From: Branchiostoma floridae
Taxonomy: Eukaryota > Chordata > Leptocardii > Amphioxiformes > Branchiostomatidae
DNA: 64,000 nucleotides
Reading direction: 5' to 3'
NCBI RefSeq assembly: GCF_000003815.2
Contig: NC_049984.1
Coordinates: 12,269,186 to 12,333,185 of the forward strand
Shown here one piece after another: positions 35,501 through 45,400 of the stretch (position 1 is the first letter of the stretch; every line of letters starts with the position of its first letter). The position numbers and the translations under genes are program-made. The notes beneath the pieces were generated by a model. It did no database searches. It was not told the origin of the DNA and saw only the letters and a list, made by a program, of their open reading frames with translations.

Positions 35501-36793
35501 TGTACGGTGGATTGTGCCCTTAGCTTGAGAGTGATTGGAACCATTTAGATTCTAAGACAACGTTCAACGCTACACTTTGGATAACCTTGTCTCCGTTGAG
35601 ACCTCCTTGTCATCTTTTAGACCACCATGCCTTTCCCTTAGCTTTTGCTAAAAGCAACAGCTTTTAAAGGCATTTCTAGCAGAAAACCGTTGCCAATATT
35701 TTTGTCAAAGCTTCAAGAAAACGACTTATCCACGCTACCTCAACACGAGAATTTTAGAGTGACGCAGGATTGAACATAATAGATAGAGTCACACAGTCAA
35801 CAGTGATAAGTGAATGCCTAAACTCTAAACCTGACTAGCTATATTTTTGTTGTTTTATTTTTACTTGCTTGCAGACGCCGATGATTTTCCCTGCCCTGGT
35901 CGTGCTCGCCTCCCTGTACCTGATTGTGGCGCCCATCATCAGCGAGCCGGACCTGTGGTACCTGTACGCCGCCATCTTCATCCTCGCGGGACTCCTCTTC
36001 TACTTCCCGTTCGTCCACTTCGACTACCACCCTCCCTTCATGAGTAAGTCTCACCATCTAAGCGGTTATCTTAATAGACTTCAACAAATTATGAAAGACA
36101 ATTACAAATAGCGCAAAACTGTCGTTGCCAATCGGCATCAATGTGTTGCCTGAACTTGAATTCTTTTTAATTGCCACAAATGTAGGCAAAAACCTTTTAA
36201 AACTCAAATTCAAAGAGACACAATACTGTACTGTTACAAATTGTATGAAATTCAGCTACGACAAAAAAGACTCGGCATTTCAAAAAGTACACAGAAGAAT
36301 TATTCTCCTATGCAGATCCTTGCCCGTGACCGATACAATATACTCGATACAATATACTTGAAACTCTACTAATACCAACATCGCATTTCCAAACCGGGGC
36401 CCGGCGGGACTGTTTGTGGAAAGGAAAAATAGAAATGTATACGTAAAATATACACAAATAATGCCCGCGAATGTTCTCTTTACGTCTTATGTAGTCTGGC
36501 GTCATCTATATCATACTTATGATATCTTTATAGAGAGCTGCCCTGCCGGGCCCAGGTCTAGAAATGTGATGTAGGCCTATAAAACCGGGTTGAGGTTTCC
36601 ACTTTTGTGGGCGTGGTCTCAGCCAATCAGAGAATTGCCTAAATGTTTTCTTCATACAAAGCCGATTTTGGTTGTCTCAGCGTACCAACATACTAACTTT
36701 ATATTTTTCTGCCGTCCCCCAGAGTACATCACCATATTTCTGCAGCTCCTGATGAACGTTTCGCCCCCCACCGAAGCGCCGAAGGACGTATAA
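23584..36793 (+). CDS. Slc7a9-like: b(0,+)-type amino acid transporter light chain, Slc7a9-like copy B, complete, with three alternative exons 7
   Basis: Exons: 23584-23839, 25384-25626, 26641-26766, 27074-27182, 27409-27453, 27606-27729, one of 7a 29295-29398 / 7b 29526-29629 / 7c 29725-29828, 30721-30817, 31331-31480, 35875-36043, 36723-36793 (TAA 36791-36793). With one exon 7 the sum is 1494 nt, 497 residues, close to the 487 of human b(0,+)AT. Seen: cytosolic N-terminus of about 33 residues, TM1 with [16 protein letters not shown] (substrate backbone site of the LeuT-fold APC family), heavy-chain disulfide cysteine at about residue 151 (QPFYPAC), TM6 GLWAYDGW then [11 protein letters not shown]8 in exon 7, [13 protein letters not shown], and C-terminus [17 protein letters not shown]. 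Role by family: plasma-membrane exchanger of cystine, cationic and neutral amino acids paired with an rBAT-like SLC3 subunit. Exon sizes equal those of copy A except that A has an extra intron in the second exon. Intron 9 (31481-35874) is swollen by repeats. No clear AATAAA follows the stop. Confidence 0.93.
24461..24678. mobile_element. MITE family 2, diverged copy
   Basis: Left arm CACGGATGAGG, CTGCGCATGCGC, GGTCAAATG, GAAGGCCC. Right arm, read on the other strand, CATGGATTC, CTGTGCATGCGC, GGTCAAAGG, GAAGCCCCC. Same ends as the 6725-6909 element. It is in intron 1 of copy B. Confidence 0.6.
28429..28450 (+). repeat. short CCCTAA-like interstitial telomere-type motif
   Basis: Three hexamers resembling the animal telomere repeat (CCCTAA, CCTTAA, CCCTAA) in intron 6 of copy B, followed by ATAGGGT words. 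Too short to be more than a motif. Confidence 0.5.
29128..29226 (+). repeat. pyrimidine-rich low-complexity stretch before exon 7a
   Basis: CATTCCATCCATCC and CATTCATTCCTTCCCTCC words form a C/T-rich tract about 70-170 bp upstream of exon 7a. It could bind pyrimidine-tract splicing regulators, which is inference from position and composition. Confidence 0.5.
29295..29398 (+). CDS. Slc7a9-like: alternative exon 7a of Slc7a9-like copy B
   Basis: 104 nt, phase 0 in and phase 2 out, acceptor TTTCTCCACCAG, donor AG|GTGAGC. It encodes [15 protein letters not shown] then [20 protein letters not shown], the start of TM8 and its unwound FGACNG segment. Of the three it is closest to 7c: six differences, at W/Y and in the last seven residues. 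Because 104 is not a multiple of three, joining two versions or skipping all would shift the frame. Confidence 0.93.
29526..29629 (+). CDS. Slc7a9-like: alternative exon 7b of Slc7a9-like copy B (GC donor)
   Basis: 104 nt, same phases as 7a. It encodes [15 protein letters not shown] then [20 protein letters not shown], 11 differences from 7a. Acceptor GATGATGTTCAG follows a T/C tract with a good branch-point match TACTAAT at 29478-29484. The donor is AG|GCAAGT, a non-canonical GC donor with otherwise perfect U1 match. The intron from 7a is 127 bp. Confidence 0.92.
29725..29828 (+). CDS. Slc7a9-like: alternative exon 7c of Slc7a9-like copy B (GC donor)
   Basis: 104 nt, same phases. It encodes [15 protein letters not shown] then [20 protein letters not shown]. 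Acceptor TTTTGACACTACAG; donor AG|GCGAGT, again GC. The intron from 7b is only 95 bp. No stop codon or frameshift in any of the three versions, so none looks like a dead copy. Confidence 0.92.
31137..31213 (+). repeat. dispersed repeat tail (LINE-like 3' end)
   Basis: Contains AATTAGCCCTCGGGCATG and TTGCAATGAACA; third copy of the tail also at 735 and 22991. In intron 8 of copy B. Confidence 0.5.
31680..32345 (+). repeat. satellite-like array, ~162-bp unit, about four copies
   Basis: The anchor CCTGTACCCTGGTATTACAA recurs at 31824, 31987, 32150 and 32312 (spacing 163, 163, 162). Between the anchors lie GCTGAAATTTGACA, GATGTGCCTTGATAAT, AACACTTTTGGTGTACAGT and ATGCTTATTTTTGCGATTTTT. The array is in intron 9 of copy B. 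Open frames on its minus strand (31797-32216, 32179-32550) are by-products of the repeat. Confidence 0.9.
32346..33690 (+). repeat. two diverged tandem copies of a 620-750-bp repeat
   Basis: Blocks seen around 32345-32925 return around 32945-33670: GTATAGATAGGCAT, AGCCAATCAGCGAAGAGGA, AATATTCATAAGCGGG, GCATTTTAGACTATT, ATATCTAYGATAATCG and TTGTTGACGGTCT. The second copy also has a G/C-rich insert (33280-33375). Some words are shared with the neighbouring satellite, so this is one complex repeat domain in intron 9 of copy B. Confidence 0.75.
34618..34663 (+). repeat. short inverted repeat (hairpin)
   Basis: CTGAAAATTGTTAATGAC is followed after about 10 bases by GTCATTCAACAATTTTCAG, an almost perfect stem of 18 pairs. 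It is in intron 9 of copy B; function unknown. Confidence 0.7.
34926..35125 (-). mobile_element. tRNA-derived SINE, minus strand
   Basis: Reverse complement of the 8512-8785 element. On the minus strand it has the tRNA-like head GGCGTAACTGGTAGAGCTTT with GAGTTCGATTCCCACC (A- and B-box-like), then GTGCCCTTGGGAAAGGCAC, then the end GTGGCATTGTTAATATAAGT and GTCCTCGTCTGTCC. The middle of the body is deleted relative to the 8512 copy. Confidence 0.75.
36575..36660. mobile_element. truncated family 1 MITE
   Basis: Has AAACCGGGTTGAGGTTTCC, ACTTTTGTGGGCGTGGTCTC and AGCCAATCAGAGAATT in the order of one arm of 10421-10709; the second arm is absent. It lies 63 bp before the last exon of copy B. Confidence 0.65.
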
Positions 36794-37738
36794 CACGTCA
36801 CCGAGACAAACAGACTTATCATGGATACACCCAGCATACTTGTGTCGTCAACGATTATTTGAATAGTTTATAATTAACGTCTCGTTAACTGTAGAGCAAA
36901 TACCCAACACTCTGTACATAGTATAATCTAAACTGGGTGCAACCATCTTATGTAAGGCAGGGGTGTATAAAACATCAACATTATACTATGACCAAGGAGA
37001 ATCTTTATGTCCCTTTTCTGACCTGCCTTTCGTTAAGTTCTATGTGAATTCAGTAAGGTAAAATCAAAGTGCACTGCCACAAATAACGAAACCCTAGCTC
37101 CAGGAGTTCAGTATATATGTATAGATATATATGGGTATAGGCATAGAATGATCTTGTAATGTTCGAATATAATGGGGTCAGTGGTCAAACTTACTCCCGT
37201 GCCTTGCACGAAGCACAGGGACTTTTTTTTTCTTTGGATAGATATTGTAGATATCGATAAGTATTTACGTCATAGAGTGGTTGTTAAAAGTCGTCATCTC
37301 ATGATCATGAGAGACACATTTGAAGGTAAAGTGCTACTTTGCCACAGTTATACCTCTGGAGTAGTATATAGTACTTGGTTTGCGAGAGAAATATTTCCCT
37401 GGAAGTGATAAATGTCTGCTATCATTGTACCTCAATATTTTGGATGCTATAAAAGTGCTCAAAACACATAATGTGTCAAGTGCAGGACATGACAAGAGAT
37501 GCCATCAAAACATAGGAGAAATATTGTTGTGCTGATAAGTTATCATTCTGAGACGTATGACCGAACAATCTGTCTATAACAATGATTAAATGTTCTAAGT
37601 GTCAAAGCATTGAGCCTTCTGTGATATTTCTGAAAATTAACAATATATACATATGTAAACATTATTTTAGTCCCGTTCATCCTGCCCATATGGCCCCGTG
37701 CGGTTTTTTCAAAACTTCACATGTAGTGATGTGCAGTG

Positions 37739-37798
<60 letters not shown>

Positions 37799-37838
37799 CG
37801 TGTGTGTGCATGCGTGCGTTTTGTGTGTGTGTGTGTGA
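37739..37838 (+). repeat. (TG)n microsatellite with CG interruption
   Basis: About 25 TG units, then five CG units, then mixed TG/CATG/TTTTG repeats. Probable Z-DNA-forming tract and polymorphic. Confidence 0.95.
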
Positions 37839-37903
37839 GGTATTTCTTTTTCACTATTTTTACCTCTAGTTTTCCCTGTTGATGTAGAACAGGCAACATA
37901 ACG

Positions 37904-37924
37904 TTACATACATACATACATACA
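37904..37924 (+). repeat. (CATA)n simple repeat
   Basis: About five perfect TACA/CATA tetramers just after the TG microsatellite. Confidence 0.85.
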
Positions 37925-38181
37925 TAGAAACATGCATACATATCTTTCTATGTACAGTTCCTACTAAAGTGAGTTCCTACGGAAGTGAGAGATACCACAT
38001 GAAATATATACATGCACATTGCACTTAACTTTACAAATTTCGAGGCAGTACTAATCCTCAAATGGTAATGGGATATTATGTCAAACTGTGGTTTGGAATG
38101 TCAAGGCAAATATATCACCTGATTGACCTTACTGGATAAGTCCAAACCTGACCGTATTTGACGCCCGACGTAAATATCACC

Positions 38182-38299
38182 ATGGATCAAAAGCGACGCG
38201 TTGCGGCGGAAAACGTCACTGCAGTTGGAAAGAGCTAATTGAATGACACGATCCTGTTGCAGTACTTCGTTGAGCTGCTAGGTGACGCTTTTGATCCAT
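38182..38299. mobile_element. 118-bp inverted-repeat element
   Basis: Ends are ATGGATCAAAAGCG on the left and CGCTTTTGATCCAT on the right, a perfect 14-bp terminal inverted repeat, with no coding capacity. No clear target-site duplication. Confidence 0.55.
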
Positions 38300-38568
38300 A
38301 TGTCACATACACGTTCAAGACCTGTTTTATTTTTGCTTGCAAGGCAGGGCACCGCCATGTTGGGTGTCACCATTGAGTGAGTTATTTTTCTCGACCTGTG
38401 GGTGTGTCTTAATGTGTGCCCACGGTTGATTTATACTATAGAGTGACAGGATGTGAGGCGGAATAGTGTGTAGTCGGGGATTGTCAAAGTCTTTCGAGAC
38501 ATTATGTGTGATAAAACTAAATTCTCGAATAATCATGGAAGCTCCTTTGTGTTCGAAGTAAGTTCATA

Positions 38569-38696
38569 GTACAATGCGTAACTTCTTCCGACACCAAGGT
38601 ATACACGGGTCGAATTTTCAACGACTACTGTCGCCCTATTCAGGATTTTTTTTATCTGTGTATACCTCTGTGTTGGAAGAAAGCTTAGCATTGTAC
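38569..38696. mobile_element. 128-bp MITE with ~38-bp inverted ends
   Basis: Left GTACAATGCGTAACTTCTTCC then GACACCAAGGTATACAC; the right end reads on the other strand GTACAATGCTAAGCTTTCTTCC-like sequence then AACACAGAGGTATACAC. It lies about 110 bp beyond the FoxH1 poly(A) signal. Confidence 0.7.
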
Positions 38697-38802
38697 CAAA
38701 ACCAAATTCTGTTGCGCTTTCTCTTTAACTAGCCGTCATGTCAGTCACTATCATTCGCTAAAGGAAAACACAAAAACACTGAATTAGAAAAGCAAACAAA
38801 CT

Positions 38803-38808
38803 TTTATT
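38803..38808 (-). terminator. poly(A) signal of FoxH1
   Basis: TTTATT on the plus strand, AATAAA on the FoxH1 strand, 535 bp after its stop codon. Confidence 0.65.
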
Positions 38809-39342
38809 CAACAACTGTCGTCACCTTAAACTGAAATAAATATAGAAAATGTCGCTGTACAGTTTACTAGTATCTTATTCTCAGTAGAAACGGTAGAACT
38901 CGCTCATATTTACAAAAGGATTGTCTATACAAAACTTCATGAACAGCAGCAGCAGTTTTGTGTACATTTGAGCAGCACATGTAGATCGTTTTAACAAGAC
39001 GTGTACGTGCAAACAAAATACTGGAAAACTGGGGAAAAGGTGCAAAATGAGGCAAAACGAACAATGTGCAAAATGTAAATGAAAACAAAACAAAAACATG
39101 AACATTACAACATCATAATCGCCCAAATCACGCTCATTTGATTGGGCCCAAATATGGTTTTCCTGATACAAACGTTTCCCTAGGTGCTAACAGCTTTTCA
39201 GTGATAAAAGTTTAAGAACGTATTTCATTCCAGCTACAACTGGAGCCTTTATAATTACAACTTGGAGCTTTTCAATGAAAATAAGGCTTCTTTCGTTACA
39301 GTTACAACAAAACATCTTATATTACAATGTGTGACATTTGAA

Positions 39343-41277
39343 TCAGTATCTGAAGTTCGGAGGTGGTGGAGGTGGTGGCGGGAAGTACGAAGGATAGTTC
39401 GGTCTCAAGTTAGAGAAGGGGATGGGCTGGTTATAGCACATCAAGTCCAGAACACTCTTGTTGGGCGGAACCACGGACAGGAGTTTGTCGTAGTTGAACA
39501 TCTGCTGGCCGGTCGGACGGTAGAACGGTTCTGGGTCCACCACGTCGTACCTGGGCATGGGCGGGTTGGTGGGGTACCGCTGATGGGGCAGTCTCTGGTA
39601 CTCCCGGCTAACCGGGGACGGTCTGTCCTCTGACCCGCGAGTTCTGTTCGGAGACGGGTATCTGTCCTGCGGGAAGGGGCTGGCACTCCGCACGGGGGTG
39701 GCACCGGAGAATCTGTTCTCGGGGAAGATGCTGGCGTTAGGAGCTGGGATCCTGTCGTTGCTGGCGGGGAGGAGACTGTGAAAGTTCGGGTAGGCCCTGG
39801 CGCCGGTAGCCAGAAAGTCTCGGTCACCGTACCGGCTTCTGGAGGGGAAGGCATGTCCGTTAGGCTGGTGGCACTCGTACTCACTGGAGGATAACGAACT
39901 TGAACTGGAGCTCGTCGCGGTGTTGTACGGCGGGAAGAAGCAGGGAGACCGTCTGTACTGTGAGATCGGCACGACCGGGTGACGCGGGGGGTAGACGGCG
40001 CTAGAGGACAGCCTCTCGGCAGCCGTTTGCGTCGGTACGGTCCCCGACGGCGTCGAAGTCCTGATCGCGGTCCCCACGAAGTCGTCCAAATCCAAATCGG
40101 AATCAGAATCTGACGAATCGTCGTCACCACCACATTGCACTGCAGTGTCCTGGAATTTTTTGGGCGAAACTCTCGGTCTCACACTGCCGCTCGTTGCAGT
40201 CTCGCTCGGTCCCGCCGCGTGCAGGATAGAGTCTATGGCGAAGGGACTTTGCAGGGAGGACACCTCGGATGCAGGGCTCTCACTGCCCGCGAGGTTTCCC
40301 GAGTCTTCCGAAGTAGTGGTGCACACAGACCCTGGAGTCTCGTAGTCGGCCTCTCCCTCTCGCTCACTGGAACTGTCCTGTTTCTTCAAGGCATCCTTCG
40401 GAACCTTGTCCTCGTACACGGCCCAGTAGTTCCCCTTGGCGAACGGGCGGCTGGGGTCCTTAGGCACCTTGTAGAAACACTTGTAGGTGGACAGGTTGTG
40501 GCGTACGGAGTCTTTCCAACCCGTGTAGTCACCGCGGAAGAACGGGTACATTTTCTGGAAAGAAGAGGAGGGATAGTGGTTAGTGTACAGGCACAATAGA
40601 GTATTCCATCACTGAAAAACCGAACAACTTGAATCAAGGAGGCTTTTATAATATCAAGGAGGCTTTATCAAAAATGATACACAAATTTGGCAAACATGTA
40701 GTTGAAAGTAATGTAAAAGTACAGGTATATGGACTTTCGACCAAAAGGTTTGCAGCAACACCAATGACTATATATACATAACTAGTATACATTGATGAAC
40801 AAATATTATGCGTTGCGGAATAGTTGAACAGTTCTTGCTGTAGTAGGCGTTGGGATCCAAGACAAGTCTTGTGTCTATGGGATTACGTGTGGGATTCAGA
40901 AGAAATTTTCCAGCTAACTGAATCTATTAGTGCCCCATTCATGATTGAAGTGATATTGAAAGGTGGGATGTAAAAACGGTACACACCTTGAGTGCTTCGT
41001 GTATCTCCTTCAGCGGTAGCTTCTTCTCAGGTGCGTTCTGTATCGCCATGACGACCAGGGCCAGGTAGGAGTACGGCGGTTTGGGGTAGCGCTGGTACTT
41101 CCGCTTCCCCTCCACCTCGTCCGTCCGCCGGTAGTTCTTCCACCTCACGTTCGCAGCGTTCTTCTTTCTTTTGGCGGGGAGGGACGCACGCTTCCCCGAG
41201 GAGGCTGTCTCGGAGGAGTCGGTGTCTGTCCCCACCCGTGGGCGCTTGCTGGGCGGCTGGCTGGTGGGAGAGTCCAT
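39343..41277 (-). CDS. FoxH1: FoxH1 forkhead transcription factor (Nodal/Activin-SMAD partner)
   Basis: Two coding exons on the minus strand: 40987-41277 and 39343-40554 (TGA 39343-39345); the 432-bp intron is phase 0 with donor AAG|GTGTGT and acceptor CTTTCCAG. Start chosen at 41275-41277 (AGGATGG context); the frame stays open upstream, so a longer N-terminus or another 5' exon is possible. 500 residues. The forkhead domain spans about 64-155, cut by the intron: [40 protein letters not shown], then [31 protein letters not shown] and [14 protein letters not shown] are typical of FoxH1 rather than other Fox classes. [10 protein letters not shown] motif at about 460 matches the SMAD-interaction motif of FoxH1. 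The middle is Ser/Pro-rich and acidic; the C-terminus has eight prolines. By family it is nuclear, recruits phosphorylated SMAD2/3-SMAD4 and activates Nodal targets in axis and mesendoderm patterning. Confidence 0.92.
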
Positions 41278-41633
41278 CCTGGTGAGGCAGGGGGGGATGG
41301 AGCCCTGGAGGTCAGCATCAGTTGGGAGACTGTGGATAGGAAGGAGGCAAATCATTAGGCAAGCTCAAGAAACAAACAGACAAACAAATACAACTCATTC
41401 AGTACATGCATGAAATTACAAGGATCTGATACGATTAGATGTTTTTGTGACGAACTCTACTCCTAACATAACCTAGCATCACCCAGCTATTGACTACAGA
41501 ATCATTGGACCCTAGGCGTACTTCCAATTCTCCAAGTATCCTATTGCACCACCATCATACATGCTTGTTTGTTTGTTTGTTTATTCTTTATTTAACCAGG
41601 ACTCACCAAGACAGACACAACCCCCTATGCGAT

Positions 41634-42401
41634 TTAGACCCCATTCACACTCAGAAAAACGATTCGAATAAAACATGTTATCCGAATAAAACTACCCGAT
41701 CCGAATAAAACTTAGCAGTTTGAACGCTCCCAAATCACTTGGATTTCATCGATTCGAATCCCTCGCGATCCACCTCGGGGAGGTAGATAGAACTCCGGGA
41801 AGTGGATAAAACTGCGCCGCGGGGAGTCTCGATTCGTGCGATTCGGCAGTGTGAACGCGCAAGTGGATAGGATTCCGCTAATTCCGGGGTGTAACGTCAT
41901 TCATCCGGGAACTTTGGGTCATACTTCGAAATACTACACACGCCTGATTGCTTCTTTTTTCAGCGAGCATTTTCCGCCGTATTTTACTCCCAACAACAAT
42001 AAGCGGAAAGAAAGGGAAATCTTCATCATTCGCCAAGTGGACACCGTAACAAACGAAGCTGCTTATTTCCATCTGGGGATTAGGGGAGACGCAGAAAAAG
42101 CTCGGGAAGCGTTAATAAAAACAGGGACATTATAATATGAATATATATCCGAAGGAGCATGGAGTTGAGAAATCCCTCGACCAGTGCAGAAATAAAGTGA
42201 AGAATCTCAGCCAACTACCGCAAGACGTAGCGATACATCTTTGAAACGCAACTAATGTTTTATTCAGATAAGACTGATATGAGGGTGCACTAATCGGATT
42301 GCTGAAGGGCAGTGTGAACACAATTTTGGACCGGATACAAAATTTTTTATTCGGATAAATGTTTTATTCGAATCGTTTTTCTGAGTGTGAATGGGGTCTT
42401 A
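41634..42401. mobile_element. 762-bp non-autonomous DNA transposon, PIF/Harbinger-like
   Basis: Element 41637-42398. The first 40 bases (GACCCCATTCACACTCAGAA continuing to AATAAAACAT) match the reverse complement of the last 40 perfectly, and similarity continues as TTATCCGAATAAAA for another 15. TTA flanks both sides (41634-41636, 42399-42401). TTA duplications point to PIF/Harbinger by established convention. The inner 99-codon frame (41836-42135) has no transposase motif, so it is presumably moved in trans. Confidence 0.85.
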
Positions 42402-45400
42402 TACGCCAAACAGTTATTCAACTGGATTTGAATGTAACGATATACAGTTTGTATACTATTTTTGGTTAAATTTCGAGAGAATTGTGAGAATAAAGCACAA
42501 GCCATCCATCTGGTCCGCGTCAGGGCGCAAATCCCCGGAGCGCGCAGGGGATCATGGGGATTAGAACAACATCAGAAACGTCACTAATGGTGATGGATGG
42601 GCAACAAACTTTGTAGAAAATTGTAGGAAATATTGTGACTGATAAACTGGTGGAAGTACCAGTCATTTAGCATCTTTTACCAGCTTAGAACCTTCAAGTA
42701 CTAAACTATCAGTCTAGCATTGATGTATTCGAAATCTTCTCAGAGAGAGGAACTAGTTGTCGTTCATCAAGTACACAAAGTATGGGCACTAGATATTTCT
42801 AAACACGTACAGCTAGGTGGGTGTTACAACGAAGGGCGGTTATACCGACTGCATATATTCACTATTGTTACTGCATACAGAAACCTGTAAACTCTTCTTC
42901 ACTCTCTCGAAGATTTATCCACGCTCTATCGCCCTCTCAGACACTCGAAACTGTACAAACTAACTAAGTCGGGTATCTACAAACCATTGACAAAAGCTTA
43001 GGGAAGGTTTTCACAAAACCCCAATAGGACTTGTCCATAAATATTTGTCTATCCGCCCTGGTTTCTCTGAACCCCAGAGCTTTTCTGAGAAAAGTAGTAT
43101 CGAATGGCCACTTACTGGTTACGTATTACATGAATCAAATCCAATCTTTGTACCACATATGTCTATGACATTTCAAATACGATCTATACTAATATATACT
43201 TTGGTCGTATTGCGAGTTTGAAGTTGCATGGGTACCTACACGTTCTATCAGAAAATCGATTCGACACTGGAACACAACTTGTTGACAATCGCAGACAACT
43301 CAAAACTAGCATGTGTTCGTTCAAAAGTTGTAATCCAGTCACTGAAACATGCTCCAATCGTAGGTTGCCATTGAAATGACCTGAATAAAATAAAGGGGCA
43401 GCTCCATGGCTCTAACTAGCTCCTTACTCAACACAAAGGATTAACGTGGGATTTACCAAATCCTCAATCGACCTTGTGTTTAAATATTTGCCGATTGACG
43501 GCTAATTGCTAATGGGGTGCCAAACTAATGAGGCCGGCCACTTACACTACAGATCTGAACTTCGAAAACATTGCACGAAACCGAATGACATGTGCTATAT
43601 AGATAAATACTACACGTGATATTTTGCTGAGAAATCATCGTGAAATAGCAGAGTCAATGTCCAAGTTGAAATGACGATGGTTCAGATCCAAGAATCAGAT
43701 CACAGCAAAATGCTACTCAAATATTCGTTTTTGTGTTTTGCCAACAGGTTCATTCAAACAAAACCTTTTCATTGGTAAATTCTCATGATAATAATGGCAA
43801 ATAGTAGGAGCTTGCTGACCAAATAACAAAACTACATCGAAAGAAGACTTTGTCACCAAACCATGTCCTTATGTCAAAAGCAGATCATGCATTTCCCTGT
43901 CCAAAAACAACATTAAAAGTCAATCTTTCAATTCGAAACTTTATCCAACAACACACCGAGAATGTAAGAATACTCAAAGACTATAGACTTCTTGATTAGT
44001 AAAGATACGGCTGGCATTGTGAACTAAAGCACTTAGTGGTCATTACACATCATAATTACTACACACCGAGCGGCAAAAGGAATAAGAGACCCCACCTTTC
44101 AGAGACCATGTTGCATGCGACCGCGCCGTGGCAAACACTGAACGCTTCTGAACTTTCCAGCGAGCGATCCCAGTTTTAGCTAGTTCTACTATGCATAATG
44201 TGGCGTCCTTTTTGCAGCCACAATGAAAGCAAAGAATAGACGTTGATTGGTGCCAAGACAACATGAGAAATTGAATTGTTGTGATTGTCATTTCTTGGCG
44301 TGGATGTTTGGGTCCCCGGCTTGCCCCAGCGCGCTGTGAATGGGGCCTGGCTTGGCTTGGTTTGGAGCTACTTTGCATATCCCGGGGAATTGGCTATTCA
44401 TTTTCAAATTGCCAATTACTATCCTTGTGTCTTGTCGTGTCACGTGTGATTTTAGAGGAAAAACGAAAAAGGTCAAACATACCTGCAAATCCAACTACAG
44501 CAAAAGCAGTCGTAAGAGAAGAGAAAAAGTTTAAGAAAAACTCGTCCAGAAAGCAGGAAACTTTATAAAAACGACCGACTACTTCAACAGCTTTGCGTTG
44601 GTGTATGTTATCTTGCATTCCTCCATTTTCTACGGATATTTTCTTATCTGTCCCGAGTGTCCACTTACACAAATGTGCAAAAATCACAAGATTTGCACAA
44701 GAAAGGAGGAGAGGTATTCACGGTTCCTCGATTTCAATACCGCCCCATTGGGAATACACTGTGGCATGAGCAGTCAACTAAAATCTGGATGTTCTTGAGG
44801 ATTTTAAATGGTCTCTACACGCATATAACTAGAAAAGCTCTCGTCTAAAACGACACGGAAGCTTATAGCAAAGTTGTAAAAAGAGAACGTGTAAGACAAT
44901 TTTGATTGACAGGTCGACCAGACGGCCGTATGATAAACACGGTTGTAAACTAAACCGGCTACCCCTGACGGACAGCTGGGGGCACCGGGAAATAAAACCA
45001 TATGCGTTCTATCTGAAATGTCTTCGTAAACTTATTCGAGCAAGAAACTATGAGTACTGTGGTGTACCAGTCTTTGTAATCGTTTCTTCAAATGGTTGGA
45101 CGGACTTTTTAGTGAATTTTAACTCGGAGACAACGCCGCACATGGCAACAAAAAAATATGACGTAAACCTACCTATCTTGCAGACGACGTTTTTCTCACT
45201 CATAGGTCCTCCATGTCATCTTCTGTGGTCGGTATTCCGGCAAAACGCAAATCCAATCGTCACTCGAATATCTCTGCCGTCTGATTTCGTTTGGATATCT
45301 CACAAAAGTCGCTACATCTCGTTTTCTTTCGTTGAGAAACGCCGGTAAAACTCCCGTGCCAACCCGCGCTTGGCATCCGCCATGGCTACCCCCGTACTAC

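Larger units (their letters stand above)
36794..38802. other. spacer between copy B and FoxH1 3' ends
   Basis: Holds the unassigned 3' UTR of copy B, a TG microsatellite (37739-37838), a CATA repeat (37904-37924) and two small inverted-repeat elements (38182-38299, 38569-38696). No gene seen. Confidence 0.6.

Noticed and set aside
39441-40599. 230-codon minus frame and 154-codon plus frame
   Set aside because: Out-of-frame shadows of the GC-rich FoxH1 exon.
40636-40680. Two direct copies of CAAGGAGGCTTT as a further micro-palindromic insertion
   Set aside because: The copies are direct, not inverted, and no 7-bp flanking repeat is present, so it is only a related word.
41836-42135. 99-codon frame inside the TIR element as a transposase
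   Set aside because: No DDE or Myb-like motif and far too short; probably chance within the element.
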